Shown here piece after piece: positions 6,514-7,929 of a stretch of DNA of 7,929 nt. The notes under the pieces were generated by a model, which worked only from the letters and a program-made list of their open reading frames with translations, ran no database searches and was not told the origin of the DNA. This stretch comes from an uncultured Clostridium sp. Lineage in GTDB: Bacteria > Bacillota > Clostridia > Oscillospirales > Acutalibacteraceae. Numbering within the stretch: the stretch's first letter is position 1; every line of letters begins with the position of its first letter. The position numbers and the translations under genes were made by a program. The stretch spans positions 1 through 7,929 of the forward strand of contig URIN01000054.1 in the NCBI GenBank assembly GCA_900547915.1, read 5' to 3'.

Positions 6514-7868
6514 GGTATAACACCCTCCTGCGATTTTATTAAAGCCTTAAAAGTCTTCCTTTTTATTAAGTATATCACAATAAGGGGTATGTCTGCAAGT
6601 ACCCAAGCGCAAGGTCCTGCAAAACAAACCGCCGCAAAACCAAAAACAGGGGTAAAAATGTATGAAACGAGTATTCTTCCTATAAGTTCTCCCGCTCCGG
6701 CGATGGTATTTGCATAAGTAAATCCAAGTCCCTGGAGTGTGTTTCTGAGTACAAAGAGAATTGAAACAAAAACATAGCATCCGCCTATGGTATAGAGATA
6801 CTGATTTGCGTATCCGAGAATATTAGGATCCGGTTCATCAATAAACCACTGAACCACATGCGGACCCACAAATATAAGTACTGCACTGCAAAACAGAGAT
6901 ACAACAATATCAAGTAAAAATATATTTTTAACCGCTTTTAATATTCTTTCATACTGTTTGGCACCGTAATTCTGAGATACAAAAGTAGAGTTGCTGACGC
7001 CCAATCCGCTCATAGGTACATTCATAATCTGCTCTACCCTGCCCGCAGCAGTTATAGCTGCGATTGCCGATGAACCGAAAGCATTGATAGCAGTCTGAAG
7101 TACCATTGAACCGACAGAGGTAATTGTAAACTGAAGTGAAACTGGTATTCCGAGTTTCATTTGTTCCCAGCAGATCTTTGCGTTTGGCTTTAAATCAGAA
7201 ACCTTTACTCGCAAAAATTCCTGTTTTCTGAAAACATAAATACCTGCAAAAACTGCCGCCACAAGATAAGAGAAAACTGTTGCTATAGCTGCTCCCTCAA
7301 CACCCATTTTAAGGTTTTTGACAAGCAGTATATCAAGAAACAGGTTTACAACAACACTGATTGCAAGGAAATAAAGCGGGCGTTTACTGTCCCCCAAAGC
7401 GCGGGCAATACCCGTAAAGTTATTGAAAAGCATCTGGATAGGAACGCCGAAATAAAGAATATTTATGTAAGCTGCTGAAAGATCTATAATATCTTCAGGA
7501 GTATTTATTGCACGAAGGATAGGATCAGAAATCAGATGTGCGCACGCAGCAATAATAACGCCTATTATAAACGACAGAGCAATACTGTTTCCGGCATATT
7601 TATTCATTGCCTTATATTCCTGAGCTCCGAACTTCTGCGCAACGGGAATAGTAAAGCCACTCGTGAGACCAAGCGCCGTACCGATAATAAAACTGTTAAT
7701 AGAACCGATATTACCAACAGACGCAAGTGCCTGCGTGCCAACATATCTGCCTATGATAATATTATCTACAAAATTATAAGAAAACTGAAGCAGAGAACTA
7801 AGCATTATCGGCATGGCAAAAACGATTATTGCCCTTACCGGACTGCCTTTTAGAAGGTCATTTTTCAT
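6495..7868 (-). CDS. MATE-family multidrug/metabolite exporter
   Basis: This 457-residue inner-membrane antiporter has the family's usual length and about twelve hydrophobic helices. Recognisable elements are KGSPVRAIIVFAMPIML (7-23), FVDNIIIGRYVG (33-44) with an acidic residue at D35 in helix 1, AQKFGAQEY (77-85) and its counterpart SQNYGAKQY (298-306) from the internal duplication, ARALGDSKRPL (155-165) and RNTLQGLGFTYAN (375-387). MATE proteins export cationic drugs or metabolites using a Na+ or H+ gradient; substrate and ion are not determinable. The frame stays open to an ATG at 7919, but the first residues from there (MCIRDR) are translated adapter. The true start at 7868 is supported by GGAGGT 7 bases upstream (7876-7881). 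The 3' end overlaps the YhhN gene by 19 bases. The last few residues (VIPCRTTT) are low-conservation tail. Confidence 0.94.
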   Translation of the reverse strand: MKNDLLKGSPVRAIIVFAMPIMLSSLLQFSYNFVDNIIIGRYVGTQALASVGNIGSINSFIIGTALGLTSGFTIPVAQKFGAQEYKAMNKYAGNSIALSFIIGVIIAACAHLISDPILRAINTPEDIIDLSAAYINILYFGVPIQMLFNNFTGIARALGDSKRPLYFLAISVVVNLFLDILLVKNLKMGVEGAAIATVFSYLVAAVFAGIYVFRKQEFLRVKVSDLKPNAKICWEQMKLGIPVSLQFTITSVGSMVLQTAINAFGSSAIAAITAAGRVEQIMNVPMSGLGVSNSTFVSQNYGAKQYERILKAVKNIFLLDIVVSLFCSAVLIFVGPHVVQWFIDEPDPNILGYANQYLYTIGGCYVFVSILFVLRNTLQGLGFTYANTIAGAGELIGRILVSYIFTPVFGFAAVCFAGPCAWVLADIPLIVIYLIKRKTFKALIKSQEGVIPCRTTT

Positions 7869-7875
7869 CTTGCTT

Positions 7876-7881
7876 ACCTCC
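7876..7881 (-). promoter_or_regulatory. Ribosome binding site fixing the MATE start
   Basis: On the minus strand GGAGGT is followed by 7 bases and then the ATG at 7868-7866. The upstream alternative ATG at 7919 lies within adapter sequence, so this site decides the start codon. Confidence 0.93.
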
Positions 7882-7891
7882 GTTTTTTTAA

Positions 7892-7901
7892 CAGTATACT
7901 G
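7892..7901. promoter_or_regulatory. Palindrome upstream of the MATE gene, possible operator or -10 region
   Basis: CAGTATACTG is a perfect 10-base palindrome 11 bases upstream of the MATE ribosome site. On the minus strand it reads TATACTGTTAA. That shares TATACTGT with the repeats in the GntR-operon operator, and TATACT equals that promoter's -10 box. Genomic sequence ends one base beyond it, so no -35 box can be checked. This is a tentative call. Confidence 0.35.
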
Positions 7902-7902
7902 C

Positions 7903-7929
7903 CTGTCTCTTATACACATCTCCGAGCCC
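7903..7929 (-). other. Nextera read-2 transposase adapter (non-biological)
   Basis: The final 27 bases match the reverse complement of the Nextera read-2 adapter. The mosaic end CTGTCTCTTATACACATCT occupies 7903-7921, followed by CCGAGCCC. Translated on the minus strand it yields MCIRDR, a peptide commonly seen as an artefact at protein N-termini when adapters remain. Genomic DNA ends at 7902. Confidence 0.98.

Noticed and set aside
7536..7853. 105-codon plus-strand frame opposite the MATE gene
   Set aside because: It is antisense to conserved MATE helices, highly polar and Arg/Asn/Thr-rich, with no identifiable domain.
1..7929. Tn5-like ends (19-base mosaic ends in inverted orientation) as evidence of a transposon
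   Set aside because: The mosaic ends are accompanied by the Illumina read-1 and read-2 adapter tails, and there is no transposase gene, so they come from library preparation.

Overview
The window appears to be one complete short assembly contig rather than a slice of a longer replicon. Bases 1-32 match the Nextera (Tn5) read-1 transposase adapter and bases 7903-7929 match the reverse complement of the read-2 adapter, so only 33-7902 is biological sequence. The DNA is AT-leaning by eye, uses strong GGAGG-type ribosome binding sites, packs genes into tight operons and uses the standard code. Gene content (methylthioribose-1-phosphate isomerase, MTA/SAH-type deaminase, YtrA-type GntR/ABC module, MATE exporter, YhhN protein) suggests an anaerobic Clostridia-type Firmicute, perhaps a gut Ruminococcaceae/Oscillospiraceae relative. 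That assignment is inference; no marker gene is present.

Layout. (1) 33-3807, plus strand: a 5'-truncated mtnA, an amidohydrolase of the MTA/SAH deaminase type (mtaD) and a secreted LCAT-like alpha/beta hydrolase. The gaps are 4 and 1 bases, and the unit ends in a hairpin terminator at 3830-3863. (2) 3886-5774, plus strand: a sigma-A-type promoter overlapped by a striking inverted-repeat operator, followed by a YtrA-subfamily GntR regulator, an ABC ATPase and a six-helix ABC permease, each overlapping the next by one base. (3) 5785-5813: a GC-rich palindrome flanked by A and T runs, serving as a shared terminator between convergent units. (4) 5818-7868, minus strand: a MATE-family exporter followed by a YhhN/TMEM86-family membrane protein that overlaps it by 19 bases.

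How the genes fit together. MtnA plus the deaminase points to salvage of S-adenosylmethionine by-products (5'-methylthioadenosine, possibly 5'-deoxyadenosine) through a deaminated nucleoside, a route known from anaerobes and archaea. The co-transcribed lipase-like protein has no obvious role in that pathway. The YtrA-type module looks like a self-regulated envelope-stress or peptide-antibiotic response transporter. The MATE/YhhN pair combines a drug or metabolite exporter with a putative lysoplasmalogenase-like membrane enzyme. No mobile element, CRISPR array, tRNA or rRNA was seen, and no gene-free stretch exceeds 300 bases. I did not find a clearly new system. The most worthwhile items are the composite operator, the related half-site before the MATE gene, the lipase in the salvage operon, and the adapter artefacts that distort both edge genes.
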